Shown in pieces: positions 9,869 through 19,285 of a stretch of 60,238 nucleotides of DNA. Positions within the stretch are counted from its first letter, which is position 1; each line of letters opens with the position of its first letter. This DNA comes from an uncultured Thermoleophilia bacterium (GTDB taxonomy: Bacteria; Actinomycetota; Thermoleophilia; UBA2241). The stretch spans positions 1 to 60,238 of the forward strand of contig CAIOZS010000056.1 in NCBI GenBank assembly GCA_903862845.1, read 5' to 3'. The translations under genes and the position numbers were made by a program. Below the pieces are notes generated by a model. The model was not told the DNA's origin. It did not search any database and worked only from the letters and a program-made list of their open reading frames with translations.

Positions 9869-11395
9869 TCAGCCGGCGCGCTCGGCGATGCCGGCGCTGA
9901 CGGCGCGCAGCATGCCGGCCGCTTTGTGCAGCGTCTCGCGGTGCTCGCGGTCGGGCACGGAGTCGGCGACGATGCCCCCGCCGACCTGGAGGAACAGCCG
10001 GTCGCCGACGCGCACCAGCGTGCGGATCACGATGTTGAGGTCGAGGGCGCGCGCCGCGATCCAGCCGAACGAGCCCGTGTACGGCCCGCGGCGCACCGTC
10101 TCGAGCTCGTCGATGATCTCCATGCAGCGCACCTTGGGGCAGCCGGTGATGGTCCCGCCGGGGAACATCGCTTTGGCGAGGTCCACGGCGTCGCGGCTCG
10201 GGTGCAGGTGGCCGCGCACGTTGCTCACGATGTGGATCACGTGCGAGTAGTACTCGTTGACCATGAGCTCGGAGACGCGCACCGTGCCGTACTCGCAGAC
10301 CTTGCCCAGGTCGTTGCGCTCAAGATCGACGAGCATGACGTGCTCGGCGCGGTCCTTGGGGTCGAGGTTGAGATCCTCGGTGAGCGCGTCGTCCTCGGGG
10401 CGCTGGTCGCCGCGCGGGCGCGTGCCGGCTATGGGCCGTGTCTCGGCCCAGCCCTCGCGGTCCAGGGAGACGAGGCGCTCGGGCGACGACGAGATGAGCT
10501 CGTAGTCGCCGAAGTGCAGGTAGCCGGCGAAGGGCGAGGGATTGACGGTGCGTAGCGTCTGGTAGAGGTGCAGGCTCGGCAGCGCGTAGAGGCCGTCGAG
10601 GCGCTGTGAGAGGTTCGCCTGGAAGATGTCGCCGGCGTAGACGTACTCGCGGGTGCGGGCGACAACCGCCTCGTACTCGGGGCGCGTGAAGTTGGAACGG
10701 AACACGGAGAGATCGTTGCCGTGCAGGGCAGCGGGGGCGGGGCAGCGCGCGCCGACGAGGGCCGCGCCCACGCTCGCGCCTGTCTCCCGCGCCCGCGGTT
10801 CGTCCGCCGAGAGGCGGTCAAGCAGAAGCGCTTCGCCGCTGACCATGTCGCAGCGCAGCAGCCTGCCGGGCAGGAAGAGGTCGATGTCCGGCAGGCGCAG
10901 ATCGTCGCGCGTCGTGTCTGGAAGGCGCTCGAGATACCGCACGGCGTCGTAGGCCAACAGACCGAACAGGGCCTCCGCCTCGGGGAAGTCGGACGCGATG
11001 CCGCGAGCCTGCTCCGGCTGGGCGCGTAGCAGATCGACGGACTCGGTGCCGGCCGGTCCGCGCGGCCGCAGGTCCGCAGGGAGCGCGGCCAGCCGCGCCG
11101 CCGCGCGGACCGCCTCAAAAGGCTCGAGCTCCTCGAGCGCGCGCGCCCGCTGCGCCAGGTCGCGCGCCGCCTCGTGCCAGTGCGTGCCGGGCTCCGACGT
11201 GACCCTCACGGCGCCGCCGCGCACGCGCAGGCGAAAGATGGGGTCCCAGGCGAGGTAGTGCCGGCGGGCGAGCTGCGCCGACCCGCCGGCCGAATCGAGC
11301 AGCACCACCGGCGAAACCCCCTCGAGGCGTATGCCGCGCAGCAGCGCGACGGGGTCGAGCGGCGGGGCCGGAAAGGCGGTGAGGTGAGGGCTCAT
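9869..11395 (-). CDS. pabB: Aminodeoxychorismate synthase component I (PabB)
   Basis: Chorismate-binding enzyme of 508 residues. The C-terminal half has the family signatures ISSSPERLVSL, TRPIAGTRPRG, VMLVDLERNDLGKVC and PGGTITGCPKVRCMEIIDELE. The catalytic strand reads PIAGT, with Ala where E. coli PabB has Lys; anthranilate synthase TrpE also has Ala there, so the family call rests on adjacent pabC and on the absence of a clear tryptophan-feedback LLES motif. The N-terminal 200 residues are diverged. It is 64 bp upstream of pabC on the same strand and probably in one operon with it. Confidence 0.82.
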   Translation of the reverse strand: MSPHLTAFPAPPLDPVALLRGIRLEGVSPVVLLDSAGGSAQLARRHYLAWDPIFRLRVRGGAVRVTSEPGTHWHEAARDLAQRARALEELEPFEAVRAAARLAALPADLRPRGPAGTESVDLLRAQPEQARGIASDFPEAEALFGLLAYDAVRYLERLPDTTRDDLRLPDIDLFLPGRLLRCDMVSGEALLLDRLSADEPRARETGASVGAALVGARCPAPAALHGNDLSVFRSNFTRPEYEAVVARTREYVYAGDIFQANLSQRLDGLYALPSLHLYQTLRTVNPSPFAGYLHFGDYELISSSPERLVSLDREGWAETRPIAGTRPRGDQRPEDDALTEDLNLDPKDRAEHVMLVDLERNDLGKVCEYGTVRVSELMVNEYYSHVIHIVSNVRGHLHPSRDAVDLAKAMFPGGTITGCPKVRCMEIIDELETVRRGPYTGSFGWIAARALDLNIVIRTLVRVGDRLFLQVGGGIVADSVPDREHRETLHKAAGMLRAVSAGIAERAG

Positions 11396-11426
11396 GCTCT
11401 TGGCCGGCGGCGCCGGGCGCGGCGCG

Positions 11427-12782
11427 CTACTCCGCGCCGTACTCGAAGTCCTCGGCCTGGCTGAGCGTGCGGAACTTCGTGTAGTCGCGCACGAACCCCA
11501 GCCGCACCAGACCGGTGGGGCCGTTGCGGTGCTTCGCGATCTTGAGCTTGACGACGCCCTTGGAGGCCGGATCGCTGGGGTCTTCGTAGATGAACATGAC
11601 CATGTCGGCGTCCTGCTCGATGGCGCCCGACTCGCGCAGGTCGGCGAGCTGCGGCTCGCGGTCGGCGCGCGCCTCGGGGGCGCGGTTGAGCTGCGAGACG
11701 GCGATGACCGGCACGTCGAGCTCGCGGGCCAGCTGCTTCATGGAGCGGGAGATGTTGGAGACCTCCTGCTGGCGGTTCTCTGCGCGGCTGTCGCCGGACA
11801 TGAGCTGCAGGTAGTCGACGATGACCAGCGACAGGGCGTGCTTGGCCTGCAGGCGGCGCGCCTTGGCGCGCAGCTCGAACATGTTGAGGCCGGCGGTGTC
11901 GTCGATGAAGATGTCGGCCTTCTCGAGCTCTCCGGCCGCCTGCACGAGCTTCGCGTAGTCGTCGCCCGACAGGCTGCCGGTGCGCACCTTGTGCGAGCTG
12001 ACGCGCGCCGACGAGCACATCATGCGCTCGCCCAGCTCTTGCGCACTCATCTCGAGGCTGAAGATGGCCACCGGAGCCTGGCCTTGCACCGCCACGTGCT
12101 GGGCGATGTTGAGGGCCAGGGACGTCTTGCCGACGCCCGGCCGCGCCGCGAGGACGATGAGGTTGGCTTTCTGGAAACCGCCGGTGAGCCTGTCGATGCC
12201 CTCGAAGCCGCTCGCCACGCCGCTCACGTCGTGACCGCGCTCGATGGTGTCCAGTCTCTCGAAGTTGCGGACCAGGACTTCCTTGATGTGCTGGAACTCG
12301 GCCACGCGCCGCTGCTGCTGGATGGCAAAGACCTTCTGTTCGCAGCGGTCCAGGAGCTCGTGGGTGTTGCCGGGATGCTGATAGCCGAGCTCCGCGATCT
12401 CGTTGCCGACGCGGATGAGGGCGCGCAGCACGCTCTGCTCGCGCACGATGCCGGCGTAGTGGGCGGCATTGGCCGCCGCCGGCACGAACTCGGCCAGCGT
12501 ATGGACGAGCTCGCGGCCGCCGGCGCGCTCGAGCACGCCGTCGCGCTCGAGCTGAGCGCTGAGGGTGACCACGTCGACCTCTTCGCCCCTGTCGAACAGG
12601 GTACGGACGGCGCGGTAGATGAGGCGGTGCGTGTCGCGGTAGAAGTCGTCGGCCGAGAGCGACTCGGCGACCGCCGTGATGGCGTTGGGATTGACGAGCA
12701 TGGCTCCGAGGACCGACTGCTCGGCCTCGACGTCGTGAGGCGGGAGATGGCTGGTTGCGGTCTCGAGGAGCGGGGCGGCCAT
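11427..12782 (-). CDS. dnaB: Replicative DNA helicase DnaB
   Basis: Hexameric helicase that unwinds DNA at the replication fork, 451 residues, normal length and with no intein. The N-terminal domain starts PPHDVEAEQSVLGAML. The RecA-like part carries GGFQKANLIVLAARPGVGKT (Walker A ARPGVGKT), FSLEMSAQELGERM, VIVDYLQLMSG (Walker B) and AVSQLNRAPE, then LADLRESGAIEQDAD with the arginine-finger region. It follows rplI after a hairpin, the usual order for rpsF-ssb-rpsR-rplI-dnaB clusters. Confidence 0.97.
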   Translation of the reverse strand: MAAPLLETATSHLPPHDVEAEQSVLGAMLVNPNAITAVAESLSADDFYRDTHRLIYRAVRTLFDRGEEVDVVTLSAQLERDGVLERAGGRELVHTLAEFVPAAANAAHYAGIVREQSVLRALIRVGNEIAELGYQHPGNTHELLDRCEQKVFAIQQQRRVAEFQHIKEVLVRNFERLDTIERGHDVSGVASGFEGIDRLTGGFQKANLIVLAARPGVGKTSLALNIAQHVAVQGQAPVAIFSLEMSAQELGERMMCSSARVSSHKVRTGSLSGDDYAKLVQAAGELEKADIFIDDTAGLNMFELRAKARRLQAKHALSLVIVDYLQLMSGDSRAENRQQEVSNISRSMKQLARELDVPVIAVSQLNRAPEARADREPQLADLRESGAIEQDADMVMFIYEDPSDPASKGVVKLKIAKHRNGPTGLVRLGFVRDYTKFRTLSQAEDFEYGAE

Positions 12783-12944
12783 GTAGTCTCCGGGGCGGTG
12801 CGGGCGGACTTGAACCCGCAGTGTACGCGACGCGGCACCATCATGGTAGCGCCGCCTGATGACGGAAAAGAGCGGCGCAAGAGCGCCGGGCGGGGGCGGC
12901 TGAGCCGCCCCGCCCGGCGGGGAAGACGCTGGTCTGTCAGGCCG
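12783..12944. other. Gap between rplI and dnaB
   Basis: About 160 bp without a gene. It holds the hairpin annotated at 12885-12918. The dnaB promoter may also lie here, but no clear boxes were found on the minus strand. Confidence 0.4.
12885..12918 (-). terminator. GC-rich hairpin after rplI
   Basis: GCCGGGCGGGGGCGGC pairs with GCCGCCCCGCCCGGC around a 3-nt loop, with one bulged base. It lies about 27 bp past the rplI stop on the minus strand and before dnaB, so it may end or attenuate the ribosomal protein operon. Confidence 0.55.
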
Positions 12945-13391
12945 CTATTCGGCCGTGACGATGGTCTTGACCGAGGCGACGAAACCGTCGGCCACCTCGA
13001 CGTCGACCATGAAGGTGCCGAGCTCCTTGATGGGCTCCTCGAGAAGCACCTTGCGCTTGTCGATGCTGAATCCGCGCGCGCCCTTGATGGCGTCGGCGAT
13101 GTCGGCCGCCGTGACGGAGCCGAACAGGCGGTCGCCTTCGCCGGCCTTGGCGACCAGCGTAAGCACGGTCTTGTTGAGCGTGGCCGTAAACTCCTCGGCC
13201 TGGACCGCCATACGGGCGTCGCGCGACTTGCGCTCTTCTTCGCGGCGCCGGAACTCGGTGATCTTGCCGGGCGTGGCCGGCTCGGCCAGCTTGCGCGGGA
13301 TTAGGTAGTTTCGCGCGTAGCCTCGGGCCACGTTGGCCAGTGAACCTTTTTCGCCGAGGTTCTCGACGTCTTGGAGCAGGATGACCTCCAT
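12945..13391 (-). CDS. rplI: 50S ribosomal protein bL9
   Basis: Large-subunit protein of 148 residues, standard length. The N-terminal domain MEVILLQDVENLGEKGSLANVARGY and the following YLIPRKLAEPATP are diagnostic (only the first 20 residues are the core signature). A long linking helix and the C-terminal domain GSVTAADIADAI follow. The ATG at 13391 is chosen because GAGGAGGG precedes it; the frame is open a little further upstream. It is 10 bp after rpsR. Confidence 0.97.
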   Translation of the reverse strand: MEVILLQDVENLGEKGSLANVARGYARNYLIPRKLAEPATPGKITEFRRREEERKSRDARMAVQAEEFTATLNKTVLTLVAKAGEGDRLFGSVTAADIADAIKGARGFSIDKRKVLLEEPIKELGTFMVDVEVADGFVASVKTIVTAE

Positions 13392-13401
13392 GCAGCCCTC
13401 C

Positions 13402-13671
13402 TCAGCGGCTTGCGTTGGGCAGGAGCGCCATCTCACGGGCGCGTTTGACCGCCACGGCGACCTGGTTCTGGTGGCGCTTGCAGGTGCCGGTGACGCGGCG
13501 TGAGCGGATCTTGCCCTTCTCGGACATCAGGCCGCGCAGGGCCGGGAAGTCCTTGAAGTCGACCTCGCCGGTCTTCTTCTGGCAGAAGGAACAGGTGCGG
13601 CGCTGAAGCGAGCCGGCGGCACTGGCCCCGCTCTTCTTATCGCGCCGCGGCGTTGAACTGGAACTCGGCAT
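13402..13671 (-). CDS. rpsR: 30S ribosomal protein bS18
   Basis: Small-subunit protein of 89 residues. The core reads [18 protein letters not shown], then [19 protein letters not shown] and [21 protein letters not shown]. CxxC plus a later Cys resembles the metal-binding (C+) form of S18, although the fourth ligand would be His. The N-terminal 20 residues are Ser-rich. It sits between ssb and rplI in the usual order. Confidence 0.96.
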   Translation of the reverse strand: MPSSSSTPRRDKKSGASAAGSLQRRTCSFCQKKTGEVDFKDFPALRGLMSEKGKIRSRRVTGTCKRHQNQVAVAVKRAREMALLPNASR

Positions 13672-13718
13672 GCGTGTGCTCTCCTCGTCGCGCTCCGCGG
13701 AGCGCCGTCACCTTGAGC

Positions 13719-14195
13719 TTAGAACGGGATGTCGTCGTCGCCCGACTCGGCGAAGTCGCCCTTGGCGGGGTCGAGGCCGGCTTTGTTGAAGCCGGGCCCG
13801 CTACTTTGGCCGCCGCTCTGGCCGCCGCCGCTCCATGCGCCGCCCTGGCCGCCGCTCTCGCGAGGGCCGATGAACTGGACGTTGTCGGCCATGATGGAAA
13901 CCGCTTGGCGCTTCTGGCCGTCCTGCGTCTCCCACTCGCGCCAGCGCAGTCTGCCGGCAACGCCGACCTGACGACCCTTGGCGAGGTACTGCGCGCAGCG
14001 CTCGCCCTGGCCGCCGAAGACATCGACGTCGAAGTAGTTGGGCTTGTCGCCCCACTCACCCGTGGTTGGATCCTTGACGCGGTCGTTGACGGCGACGCGC
14101 AGGCTGCACACGCTCGTGCCGCTCGGCGTCGCCCGCAGTTCGGGGTCGCGAGTGAGATTGCCGACGATGACGACGCTGTTGATGGACCCGGCCAC
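13719..14195 (-). CDS. ssb: Single-stranded DNA-binding protein
   Basis: Binds single-stranded DNA in replication and repair, 158 residues. An OB-fold of about 110 residues opens INSVVIVGNLTRDPELRATP, with FDVDVFGGQGERCAQYLAKG. A Gly/Ser-rich linker then leads to the acidic protein-interaction tip GDDDIPF at the C-terminus, which is intact. It lies between rpsF and rpsR. Confidence 0.97.
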   Translation of the reverse strand: MAGSINSVVIVGNLTRDPELRATPSGTSVCSLRVAVNDRVKDPTTGEWGDKPNYFDVDVFGGQGERCAQYLAKGRQVGVAGRLRWREWETQDGQKRQAVSIMADNVQFIGPRESGGQGGAWSGGGQSGGQSSGPGFNKAGLDPAKGDFAESGDDDIPF

Positions 14196-14223
14196 GGTGG
14201 GCTCCCTTCGCTCGAAAAGACGG

Positions 14224-14520
14224 CTAGGACTTCAACCGAATGGTCATGAAGCGCAAGACCTCGTCGGTGATGCCCAGGACGCGTTCGACCTCGGCGAGGG
14301 TGGCGGGAGTGGCCGTGAACGTGATGACGGTGTAGACGCCTTCGGGTTCCTTCTTGATCTCGTAGGCGAGCTTCTTCTTGCCCCACTCGTCGACGCCGGC
14401 AATGTTGCCATTGTCTTTCTCGACGGTGGCGCGAAGCCGCTCCACGATCTCCTTCTGGCGCTCCTCGTCCGCGTTCGGGTTCACGATGAGCATGAGCTCA
14501 TACTTGTTGATCGCGATCAC
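14224..14520 (-). CDS. rpsF: 30S ribosomal protein bS6
   Basis: Small-subunit protein of 98 residues that pairs with S18. Matches include YELMLIVNPNADEERQKEIV, GKKKLAYEIKKEPEGVY and the end ITDEVLRFMTIRL. The ATG at 14520 has AGGAGGTGATC just upstream, a very strong ribosome site. It is the first gene of the rpsF-ssb-rpsR-rplI run. Confidence 0.97.
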   Translation of the reverse strand: MIAINKYELMLIVNPNADEERQKEIVERLRATVEKDNGNIAGVDEWGKKKLAYEIKKEPEGVYTVITFTATPATLAEVERVLGITDEVLRFMTIRLKS

Positions 14521-14746
14521 CTCCTATGGTCTTCGCGGCCCCAGCCTCGGATGCTGGAGCAGGGGTGACAAGCTGCCTTCCGGCAACGTGAACGGGCACT
14601 CTACCAGCCCCCGGCGGGTGCAGGCAAACCGTACCGCACCGCGAGGACGGCGTGAAGGGTGACGGCGGCGGCGTGCGGTGACGTTGCCGGCGGTCCCGCG
14701 GTGACGTTGCCGGCGGAAGGCGGGCGGCCGCGCAGCGGCTGGGTCG
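14521..14746. other. Gap upstream of rpsF with a short direct repeat
   Basis: About 226 bp without a gene. A near-perfect direct repeat of about 19 bp (GCGGTGACGTTGCCGGCGG) begins near 14675 and again near 14698. The rpsF promoter should be here on the minus strand; no clear boxes were identified. Confidence 0.4.
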
Positions 14747-15814
14747 TCAGGCCTCGGCCTCGAGGCGGCTGGCGGCCGGCGTGCCGGTGTCCACTTCCGC
14801 CAGCGTGAGCTCGCCGGCGACGAGACCGGCGATGCTCCAGATAGCGGCGAGGCGCGGCCGCCCGTTCTCGTCCGAGTGCATGTGCACCAAGACGGGCTTG
14901 ACGCGCCCCACGAGCTCGCGGGCGTAGGCGTCGTCGCCGCCGAAGGCCGCGACGATCGCGTCGACGGCCCGGCTCACGCTGTCGGCGCGAAGGGTCGCCA
15001 TGCCGCCGATGCGGGGGTCCTCCGCGAGCAGGCTGAAGAGCTCACGGACCTCGGCGCGATGGATCTCGCCGACGACGAGCCGCCCGGGGTCCATGCGCCG
15101 AGCCCTGGCGAACACGGAGGGGACGTCGCTGTCGGCGTCCACGCCGAGACGCACACAGAACGAGCGCTCCTTCAAGGCCGGCAGGTCCGGGCCGCGCTCG
15201 ATGGCGACGAAGCGGTCGTCCACGGAGACGAGCTCGAAGAGCGAGTTGAGCAGCGTGGATTTGCCGGTAGCGCGCTCGCCGAAGATCAGCAGCGTGCGGC
15301 GGTCACCGATGAACTGTGCCAGCTTGGCGCCCTGGCCGACAGTGAAGGTGCCGCCTTCCAGGAGGCCGCGGAACGTCGTGGAGAGGACCCCGGGCGCGCC
15401 GACCTCGCCGGCGTACATCACCGAGGTGTGCGAAAACAGCGTGGCGCGCCGCGCGACGAAGTGATCGAGATAGGCGCTCACCTGCGCCTTAAGCAGGCTG
15501 CGCAGGATCTCGAGATGCTCGCGCGTCGCCTCGCCGATACGGGCGCGTTCGAGCTTGCTGATCGCCTCGTCTATCTCCTTGATCAAGGCGACCTGGACGG
15601 CGCGCAGTGCGGCGTCGCGGCCGACGGCCGCGACGCCCGGCGGCGCGCCGTCCCCGCCGTCCTCCGCAGCAGCCCCCCTGTGGGCTCCCGCCGCCTCAAT
15701 GTCGTCGTCTGCCGGCATCCCGCTCTCCTCTCCGCGTGCGGCGCGGTCGGCTACTCTATCGGCAGGAGAGGGGTAGTCGGTTAACTCCACCTGCGATACC
15801 CTGTCAGCAGGCAC
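14747..15814 (-). CDS. VirB11/CpaF-like secretion-type ATPase, solitary
   Basis: A P-loop ATPase of up to 355 residues. The ATPase core begins near residue 150, with Walker A FGERATGKSTLLNSLFE, an acidic strand LVVGEIHRAEVRELF at the Walker B position, and the His-containing stretch near VLVHMHS. The N-terminal region is charged and partly coiled. This arrangement resembles the type II/IV secretion ATPase superfamily, but no pilus or secretion genes are nearby, so its role is open. The start is uncertain: 15814 and a Met near 15718 are both possible. Confidence 0.6.
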   Translation of the reverse strand: MPADRVSQVELTDYPSPADRVADRAARGEESGMPADDDIEAAGAHRGAAAEDGGDGAPPGVAAVGRDAALRAVQVALIKEIDEAISKLERARIGEATREHLEILRSLLKAQVSAYLDHFVARRATLFSHTSVMYAGEVGAPGVLSTTFRGLLEGGTFTVGQGAKLAQFIGDRRTLLIFGERATGKSTLLNSLFELVSVDDRFVAIERGPDLPALKERSFCVRLGVDADSDVPSVFARARRMDPGRLVVGEIHRAEVRELFSLLAEDPRIGGMATLRADSVSRAVDAIVAAFGGDDAYARELVGRVKPVLVHMHSDENGRPRLAAIWSIAGLVAGELTLAEVDTGTPAASRLEAEA

Positions 15815-16087
15815 CGGCGAGGACGGGACTCATGCGCCGCATGGTTGGGCGCTGGCCGGGGCTCATTCATTCCCGTCCACCCGCAGTCCTGCTTTGGGGC
15901 GTTGACGTTCCGTTTCGAACGAGGTGACTGCAGCAGTCGTGAGCGCGTGGTTCGTCACCCGGTCGAGCCAGGCGTGGTCGCCGGGCCGCTGACCGCGGCT
16001 GAGTCGGCGCGCGCCTGCAACTGGAGCCGGAGCCCGGGAGGACGAGCGGACCCGTCACGCTCCTCGACGCGAAAGGATGGTGAGGTG
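15815..16087. other. Intergenic region between divergent ATPase and gcvPA genes
   Basis: About 270 bp. It was inspected for a glycine riboswitch because gcvPA follows, and no tandem aptamer consensus was found. AAAGGA at 16073-16078 is the likely ribosome site for gcvPA. Nothing else is recognised. Confidence 0.4.
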
Positions 16088-17500
16088 GTGAGCGATGCGA
16101 TGAAGCCGTTCGTCCATCCCTATATCCCCAACTCGGTCCCGGAGGTCAAGCGGGAGATGCTTGCCGACATAGGGCTCAACGACGTCGCGGAGATCCTCGC
16201 CGAGATCCCGCCCGACCTGCGCCTCGACCGGCTGCTGGACCTGCCCGCGCCGTTGATGTCGGAGCTCGACCTCAAGCGGCATGTCCAGGGGATCCTCGAG
16301 CGCAACACCTCGTGCGTCGATAATCTCAGTTTCCTCGGCGGGGGGTGCTGGAGTCACTTCGTGCCCGCGGTCTGCGACGAGATCGTCAGCCGCGGCGAGC
16401 TTCTGACCGCCTACAGCGGAAGCAGCTACTCAGATCTCGGCAAGCACCAGGCTCGCTTCGAGTACAACAGCCTGATGGCCGAGCTGCTCGATTACGAGGT
16501 CGTCGTCGAGCCTACATACGACTGGGGCTCCGCGGCAGGCTTCGCGGCGCGCATGGCCGCCAGGATCAGCGGCCGCCGCGAGGTGCTCGTCCCCGAGAAC
16601 CTGGGCCGGGAGCGCCTCTCCATCATCCGGGAGCTCTGCGAACCAGACTACATGGAGAGGCATCTGCCTGTCCGCCTGGTGGCGTGCGATCCGCTGACCG
16701 GGCGCCTGCTGCTCGACGACCTCAAGCGGTCTCTGTCTGCGGCCACGGCGGCCGTCTACTTCGAGAACCCGGGCTATCTGGGGCAGCTCGAACCCGGCGC
16801 CGCCGACATCTGCGCGCTCGCGCGCGCTGCCGGCGCCGTGTCGATCGCCGGGGTCGACCCCATCTCTCTGGGCATCGTTTCCTCCCCGGGCAGCTACGGA
16901 GCCGACATCGCCGTCGGCGATCTGCAGCCTCTCGGCATCCATATGAGCTGTGGCACGGGACTTTCCGGCTTCATGGCGTTCCGCGACGACGACCGCTTCA
17001 TCGCGGAGTGCCCGTTCGCCATTTACACGATCGTCGAGACGGATGTGCCGGGCGAGCACACCTTCGGCGAGCTGCTGAGCGGGCGCACATCCTATGGGCA
17101 GCGCGAGAAGGCTCCCGACTGGGTCGGCACCCAGACAGGGCTCTGGGCGATCTGCGCCGGCGTCTACCTGGCGACGATGGGGCCGCAGGGAATGCGTGAG
17201 GTCGGAGACACGATCATCCGCCGCGCCCACTATGCGGCCCGCGCGCTCGAGCGCATCCCGGGAGTGACGCTGCCGATGGCAGACGCCTTCTTCAAGGAGC
17301 TCCCCGTCTGCTTTGACGGCTGCGGCGCGACGGTCGACGACGTGAACAGGGCTCTTCTCGAGCGTGGCCTGTTCGGCGGCCGCGATCTGTCCGGCGACTA
17401 CCCGTGGCTCGGGCAGAGCGCACTGTACTGCTTCACCGAGGTCCACACCCGCGCCGACATCGATCGCTTGATCGCGGCTCTGCGGGAGGTGCTGAGTTGA
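16088..17500 (+). CDS. gcvPA: Glycine decarboxylase P-protein, subunit 1
   Basis: N-terminal half of the PLP-dependent glycine dehydrogenase, which decarboxylates glycine and loads the aminomethyl group on GcvH lipoate. About 470 residues. The region HPYIPNSVPEVKREML matches the family start, and SFLGGGCWSHFVPAVCDEI with LTAYSGSSYSDLGKHQARFEYN carries the family block. The GTG at 16088 follows AAAGGA; GTG 16085 and ATG 16100 are alternatives. It overlaps gcvPB by 4 nt. Neither gcvT nor gcvH is in the window, so a full cleavage system would need genes elsewhere. Confidence 0.88.
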   Translation: MSDAMKPFVHPYIPNSVPEVKREMLADIGLNDVAEILAEIPPDLRLDRLLDLPAPLMSELDLKRHVQGILERNTSCVDNLSFLGGGCWSHFVPAVCDEIVSRGELLTAYSGSSYSDLGKHQARFEYNSLMAELLDYEVVVEPTYDWGSAAGFAARMAARISGRREVLVPENLGRERLSIIRELCEPDYMERHLPVRLVACDPLTGRLLLDDLKRSLSAATAAVYFENPGYLGQLEPGAADICALARAAGAVSIAGVDPISLGIVSSPGSYGADIAVGDLQPLGIHMSCGTGLSGFMAFRDDDRFIAECPFAIYTIVETDVPGEHTFGELLSGRTSYGQREKAPDWVGTQTGLWAICAGVYLATMGPQGMREVGDTIIRRAHYAARALERIPGVTLPMADAFFKELPVCFDGCGATVDDVNRALLERGLFGGRDLSGDYPWLGQSALYCFTEVHTRADIDRLIAALREVLS

Positions 17501-19161
17501 GTGACGCACGAGAGAAGCTCGAGAAGAATGCCCGTCTGCGCCGCGAGGGCGGCCTGCTGCGTGACTTCCGGGCGATGCACTGGGATGAGCCCTTGATCAT
17601 GGAGATGGGGCGCTCCGGCGAGCGCGGCGTCATCCCCCCTCAGGCGACGGATGTGGCTGAGGTCGTCGCGCCGGCGGAGGATCTGCTCCCCGCGACCCTC
17701 GTGCGATCGTTGCCGCCGGCTCTTCCCGAGCTCAGCCAGCCGCAGGTGCTCCGTCACTACACGCGTTTGTCGCAGATGACGCTGGGCGTGGACGTGACGA
17801 TCGACATCGGTGAAGGCACGTGTACGATGAAGTACAGCCCCAAGGTCAACGAGCAGCTCGTGCGCTCTCACAAGGTCCTCGAGCTTCATCCCGAGCAGCC
17901 CGAAGAATCGCTTCAGGGCATCCTCGAGATCTGCCATCGCATGGCCGGGATGCTGGGCGAGATCTCCGGCATGGACGACTTCTCGTTTCAGCCTGGCGGG
18001 GGCTCCGCGGCCGCCTTCGGTTTCGCCGCCATGGCGCGCAAGTACTTCCACGAACGGGACGAGGACCGGCGCGACGAGGTGATCACCACGATCTTCTCGC
18101 ATCCCTGCGACAGTGCCTGCCCGGCTACCGCAGGCTACAAGATCATCACGCTGATGCCCGCCGCCGACGGCTACCCCGATCTTGTGGCGCTGAAGGCGGC
18201 GCTGAGCGAGCGCACCGCCGCCATCATGATCACCAATCCGGAGGACACGGGGATCTTCAACCCGGGGATCCGTGAGTTCACGCGGGCCGCCCACGACGTG
18301 GGCGCGCTCTGCTACTGCGACCAGGCTAACCTGAACGGGCTGCTCGGCGTCAGCCGTGCTCGCGAGGCCGGGTTCGACGCCTGCCACTTCAATCTCCACA
18401 AGACTTTCAGCAGCCCCCACGGCTGCAAAGGGCCGGGCGCCGGTGCCCTCGGGGTGACGGCCGCACTTTCGCCATATCTGCCTGCGCCACACATCGTCGC
18501 GGTCGAGGACGGATCGGCGGAGAACGGGATCCGGTACCGCCTCGATGCGCAGCGACCCCACGCCATCGGCAAGCTGCGCGCGTTTCTCGGCAACCTGGCC
18601 GTGGTCGTGCGCGCCTACGCGTGGACGATGTCCCTCGGCGCCCGCGGCCTCAGAGAGGTCGCCGAAGTGAGCATCCTCAACAACAACTACCTCGAAGCCC
18701 AGCTCCGCGAGATCCGCGGCATCAGCTATCCATACGTCGGAGGCCATCGGCGCCTGGACCAGATCCGCTACAGTTTCGAGCGCCTGAAGGAGGACACCGG
18801 CTTCGGCACGGAAGACATGAAGGCGAGGTTCTGTGACTTCGGTCTTCAGACGTGGTTCACGAGCCATCACCCCTGGATCGTCCCTGAGCCGTTCACGCCG
18901 GAGCCCTGCGAGACCTACTCCAAGGAGGATCTCGACCACTGGGCGGCGGCGATGAAGCGCTCGGTGGACGACGCCTACGATAAGCCCGAGCTCGTGGCGT
19001 CGGCCCCTCAACGCCAGGCGTGTGGCCGGATCCGCACGTGGGAGAGGTTCGTGGAGCCCGGGGAGTGGGCGGTCACGTGGCGCGCCTATCAGAGGAAGCA
19101 CGGCTGCGGCGGGCTGCGGGACGAGCAGGACGCGTCCGCCCTCGATGAGGCCGGCGGTTGA
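17497..19161 (+). CDS. gcvPB: Glycine decarboxylase P-protein, subunit 2
   Basis: C-terminal half of the P-protein, which holds the PLP lysine. It has 554 residues, somewhat longer than usual because of a C-terminal extension ending in an acidic tail. The PLP motif is CHFNLHKTFSSPHG. The following glycine-rich stretch reads GCKGPGAG where the family usually has GGGGPGAG. DDFSFQPGGGSAAAFG and ITNPEDTGIFNPGIREF are typical. The TTG at 17497 has GGAGG 8 nt upstream and overlaps the gcvPA stop. The altered glycine loop may mark a paralogous or diverged enzyme. Confidence 0.86.
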   Translation: MSDAREKLEKNARLRREGGLLRDFRAMHWDEPLIMEMGRSGERGVIPPQATDVAEVVAPAEDLLPATLVRSLPPALPELSQPQVLRHYTRLSQMTLGVDVTIDIGEGTCTMKYSPKVNEQLVRSHKVLELHPEQPEESLQGILEICHRMAGMLGEISGMDDFSFQPGGGSAAAFGFAAMARKYFHERDEDRRDEVITTIFSHPCDSACPATAGYKIITLMPAADGYPDLVALKAALSERTAAIMITNPEDTGIFNPGIREFTRAAHDVGALCYCDQANLNGLLGVSRAREAGFDACHFNLHKTFSSPHGCKGPGAGALGVTAALSPYLPAPHIVAVEDGSAENGIRYRLDAQRPHAIGKLRAFLGNLAVVVRAYAWTMSLGARGLREVAEVSILNNNYLEAQLREIRGISYPYVGGHRRLDQIRYSFERLKEDTGFGTEDMKARFCDFGLQTWFTSHHPWIVPEPFTPEPCETYSKEDLDHWAAAMKRSVDDAYDKPELVASAPQRQACGRIRTWERFVEPGEWAVTWRAYQRKHGCGGLRDEQDASALDEAGG

Positions 19162-19285
19162 CGACTCTCGCGAGGCGGCCGCAGCCTGCGCGTTGAGGTG
19201 GCGCGAGGAAGCACACCGGCGACTTCGCTGTGCCTGCGTGGAGCGCCGGGCTTCGGGAGCAGCGATCGGGTGGTACAGTCGGGGC

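Noticed and set aside
11394..13304. 636-residue open frame on the plus strand
   Set aside because: It is antisense to dnaB and rplI, which carry complete family motifs. Its composition reflects GC-rich codon bias, with no start signal.
15815..16087. Glycine riboswitch before gcvPA
   Set aside because: The leader was read for the tandem aptamer consensus and no match was seen.
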